64,000 bases of DNA from NCBI GenBank assembly GCA_034190875.2, contig CM067345.1, forward strand, positions 20,326,876 to 20,390,875. The letters are read 5' to 3'. Shown here piece by piece: positions 60,801-64,000 of this stretch. This stretch comes from Urechis unicinctus (lineage: Eukaryota; Annelida; Polychaeta; Xenopneusta; Urechidae). Numbering within the stretch: the stretch's first letter is position 1; each line of letters starts with the position of its first letter. Position numbers and translations under genes: made by a program. The notes beneath the pieces are model-generated. The model had not been told where the DNA came from. It did no database searches and saw only the letters and a program-made list of their open reading frames with translations.

Positions 60801-63800
60801 CTATGTCGTGGCAACAAGCTCTCTTGTGAAGGGTGCATGCTTTATAGACAAATTGCATAAATTTGATGTCGATGGATGGCTGGCGGTATGGGGCATGAAA
60901 ATATATTAAATGGTGTGCATGCGTAGATGGCAAACATGTCTTTAAACAATGCATGTTACCTGAATGTTGGTACCACTGGATTGTCTCGGCCATATATGAG
61001 TTCGACTTGCTTTGCTTTACTTTTATCTTAAAAAGTATTTAGTCTTTGATGGAGTATATGAGACATATATGTCAAACAAATACGTCGTATGAAACCAGAA
61101 AAACTCTTCGGTTGTGCGTTTGTGCAACTATTGATGGCGCGGGGCTTCCAAAAGGCACGAGTATTGGTTTAAGCGTATTGATTTTCTATAAAGATAGTCA
61201 ATCAATGTTATCTGCACTGATACAAGGTAAATTAGACCAAATCTGTCACATGGGCGTGTGTTGATATTGTGTTTAGCTTCGTAGAATAGGCAATGCATAT
61301 AACAGACAAATAACGTTTCGAATAGTAAATAAGGCCACTACACTGGGGAAAAAATATACTTCATTGACCTCAGTAGAAGTGGCAAAACTTAGTTATGTGA
61401 TAAGACGAATATGGACTTGGCATAGAAATGAAAAGTAAGATACGCGGAATTATTTTGCTCTTGTTATTCACCGCGTGCAACCGACTTGCTCAATCCGACT
61501 TGTTTGATATGGCTAGCGAAATATTCTGTGACATCATTACATTACATTACATTACTAAAAGTTATTTGTCAAAAGCGATTCCAGCTGACAAGCAAGTTCG
61601 TAAGGTATGCATTAAAATTTCGGCATGGTTATTTTGCTTGTATTCAGTTTCAGACAGAAATGCTTTGCGCAGCGGTTTTTTGGAGAGACTGCATAAACGC
61701 CTTAACAATAACAAGTGTTGTCTGGTTTGTTGACCACCAGGGTCCTTCACAACCTTAACACCTTCTCGCCTGAACCTGTCACAATTTGCTTTATTATCTA
61801 GCTTCTCGTTATGTCCGTAATAACGTAACGCACCAGAATGGTTTGTAGTCACAAATTAAAAAATGGCCGAAAAACCTTCGGGCTAAATTCTGCAAATTGT
61901 AGCAATTAACACACGCCTGTCAACAGACTCAGGCCCATTTGTCAAACGAACAATATCCAGTTCGTGCTGATGAGTTGTTGTGTTTTACAATCTACGAGCT
62001 GCTCCTAACAAACACTATGCGTGTTTTACGTGCAGTCATGATGTCCTCAAACGGTGACTTCATAATCATCAGTATATATTCAACATCAGTGTATATACAC
62101 ACAAACCAACGCAGACGCTAACCAGTCAACATTAACTCAGCTTGAGTCGCCAGCTTAACGTAGTATTTACTAAAAAGCATTTGCAGTTCACCCAAAAAAT
62201 TAATCGCGTTCTAGTTATACAGACTTTGCATATCTTTGTATAAGAGGAGATCCAGCAGAAAGCGGCTATCACAATATCGCTGTGGCCCGTTGACAGCCCG
62301 TGACAAATCACCCCACTTTTGATGTGGTTACATGCTTTACCGGGAGTATGCGGGTGTTCTACGGGTTTGGCCACGTTGTCGAAATAACTAATGCGTCCAC
62401 GAGAGGGACCCGAATAGACCCCGTATAGACAACAGTGCAGGACCGACAAGGGCCCTGCCTAACTGCCTACAGGACTTCTACGGGCATAAACCCGTTAGGA
62501 GACCGTGTCTTAAAGTAGTGAATGTTCAACTTTTGGCCATGGGCTCTACACTGACAAACATTTCCAACAATCGTACTGGCCCCGAACGGTGCAGGACGAC
62601 ACACCCTGCTGGACTGCACGGACTATATGGTTTTGGCACGTACGGAGCCCATTGCCAGCCTGAAGACAGTCCGTAAATCTCAAGTGATTTAGGCATTAGT
62701 TTACCGATGCATCACATTTTCTACCTACCTTTCAATTATGGCCTGTACGTTTGCAGCGCATAGTAACCGTTTGCTGCGCTGTATTACGCATCAATTGCAA
62801 TTGACCCCATCATATTCTACAGAAAAAACCAATTCTCCATTGGGCTGTTATGCCATGATCTTTTCTTTTCCTATACATCTATGTAGGCTATACAATAGTT
62901 TTTCCATATCAGCCGACATTTCATTGAGTGTAGTTACGTAAAACATCACCTTGAACAGTAGGGTTCTAATGGTAGCGATACACAAGTTCCTAACACATTG
63001 TCACCAATAAAATGTTTGTCGTTAGTCACATGATTTCCGCGTTCTTTGATGTCCATCAAGTGGTGAAAATCGTGCTCACAATGTAACCCTTTCAGTTTCT
63101 AACTAACCAATTATTAAAAAGACAAGCAAGTATTTTCTGGACGTAATTATTGACACACATCTTAGCATAATCATCATATAAACATAAATTAGCTGCATAT
63201 CTGCATATCATAGAAAACCAGAGAATCATACCTCAAAAGTTGCTCTTATTATAATACTACTCCGTAATCCATCAATATTAATTCTCACCAATGTTACAAC
63301 AACAACAAACATTACCCAACGCACGAAATCAGTGGGCATCATACACAACGCACACACAATGCCCACACATATGCTTTATGCGCAATCAAATATTCTAAAT
63401 TTATTATCGTTGTATATTATGAGGTACTGTCCAAAAGTAATGAATAGCACTATCAATGAAGTGTTATCGCAAGCAGTAATATCACCATAATTTTCGCACA
63501 ATAATCCGAGGTTTAAGAAAAAAAGTTTTGACCATTTGCAATGTTACTCTGCTAGATACGTGCATGTGACACATAGTAGTTGACTTCCCAGAGCAGTGAT
63601 TTTGCGAGGTACGTCCCTATTTGAGAACCACCATTACCATTTGCTGTGTTCATTCAGGGAATGGTCGCAAAATGCAATCTGCACAATCAAGCTTTGCTTT
63701 GCATCGTAACATCGCTTCATATGTCTGTGAAAGTCCAATAGTTAGCCGTAATATCGCAATTTAATGAGGCAAAATTACTTCACTATACTATCCCCTGAAA

Positions 63801-64000
63801 GTATAGGTATGCAAACGCCTACTCGATTAGAACATTGGATATTATTTGTGAGTATATCGCACTCTCAGCTACCAAAAACCATATCAGTAATTTTGGCTTC
63901 AGGCGCTTTGTTTTGTATATCCCGGTCACGAATAACAGCCAAATGAGAGATTGGTGGATAATTAGGTTCGGTTTGAGATTGATTTTCATTTGACACTATT
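54888..64000. repeat. Right arm of giant inverted repeat (continues past window)
   Basis: Inverted copy of 31,500-40,145, with the same block order reversed and about 10% divergence. The end of the window (63,940-63,990) still matches 31,509-31,590. Positions 63,600-63,710 match unit 1 at 11,830-11,930 in inverted orientation, so the arm continues deeper into the ~9 kb repeat than the left arm shows. No intact gene. Confidence 0.88.
56980..57335 (+). pseudogene. Unknown coding-like remnant, copy in right arm
   Basis: Partner of 37,540-37,880. One plus-strand frame gives KRIEEFLNKLDSYDFEGIAL, then NNTAKYSVEIRYGWKLCMLR; another gives FGRNQVWVEALYAAKDEFD. Stops interrupt the first. No family recognised; listed because both arms keep similar peptides. 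Confidence 0.25.

Overview
The window is eukaryotic and almost certainly metazoan nuclear DNA. It is AT-rich, carries long (TA)n and (CATA)n microsatellites, has no operon-like gene layout and no bacterial signals. No intact host gene is visible. Every recognisable coding trace belongs to mobile or virus-like elements, all damaged. The Polinton/Maverick (adintovirus-like) gene set resembles sets I recall from cnidarian, sponge and other marine invertebrate genomes. That points to such a host, but I cannot name a species.

Layout: 1-5,263 holds terminal-inverted-repeat (MITE-like) sequence around anonymous DNA, followed by a second small inverted-repeat pair (5,547-6,131). From about 7,690 a long non-coding unit of roughly 9 kb appears twice head to tail: unit 1 at about 7,690-16,730 and unit 2 at about 16,740-37,085. 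Unit 1 carries a solo-LTR-like insertion (15,137-15,625). Unit 2 is interrupted by a degraded 8.6 kb Polinton (18,455-27,057) with about 146 bp terminal inverted repeats, by a 1.07 kb tandem duplication (27,455-29,593) and by shorter tandem duplications (30,106-31,510). A third, inverted copy of the second part of the unit lies at about 57,800-64,000. Together with 31,500-40,145 it forms a giant imperfect inverted repeat, arms at least 8.6 kb, spacer about 14.7 kb, running off the right edge of the window. The spacer begins with a second, different Polinton fragment (40,150-43,900) that runs into a 100-N assembly gap. The rest of the spacer holds anonymous DNA, microsatellites and a hAT transposase remnant (51,713-52,858).

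The two Polintons are complementary. The first retains protein-primed DNA polymerase B, retroviral-type integrase, a Cys-rich small protein, several coiled-coil or membrane proteins and a probable structural-protein tail. The second retains the polymerase C-terminal half, a packaging ATPase, an F54H12.2-like probable structural protein, two small membrane or family proteins and a coiled coil. In a live element these would replicate (polymerase), integrate (integrase) and package (ATPase plus structural proteins) the element. Here every enzyme is broken by stops, frameshifts or lost catalytic residues, so I read both as fossils. I see no evidence of a functional undescribed system. The most unusual items are the tandem plus inverted architecture of the large non-coding repeat, the polymerase C-terminus encoded inside the Polinton terminal repeats, and several conserved but functionally unassigned Polinton proteins.
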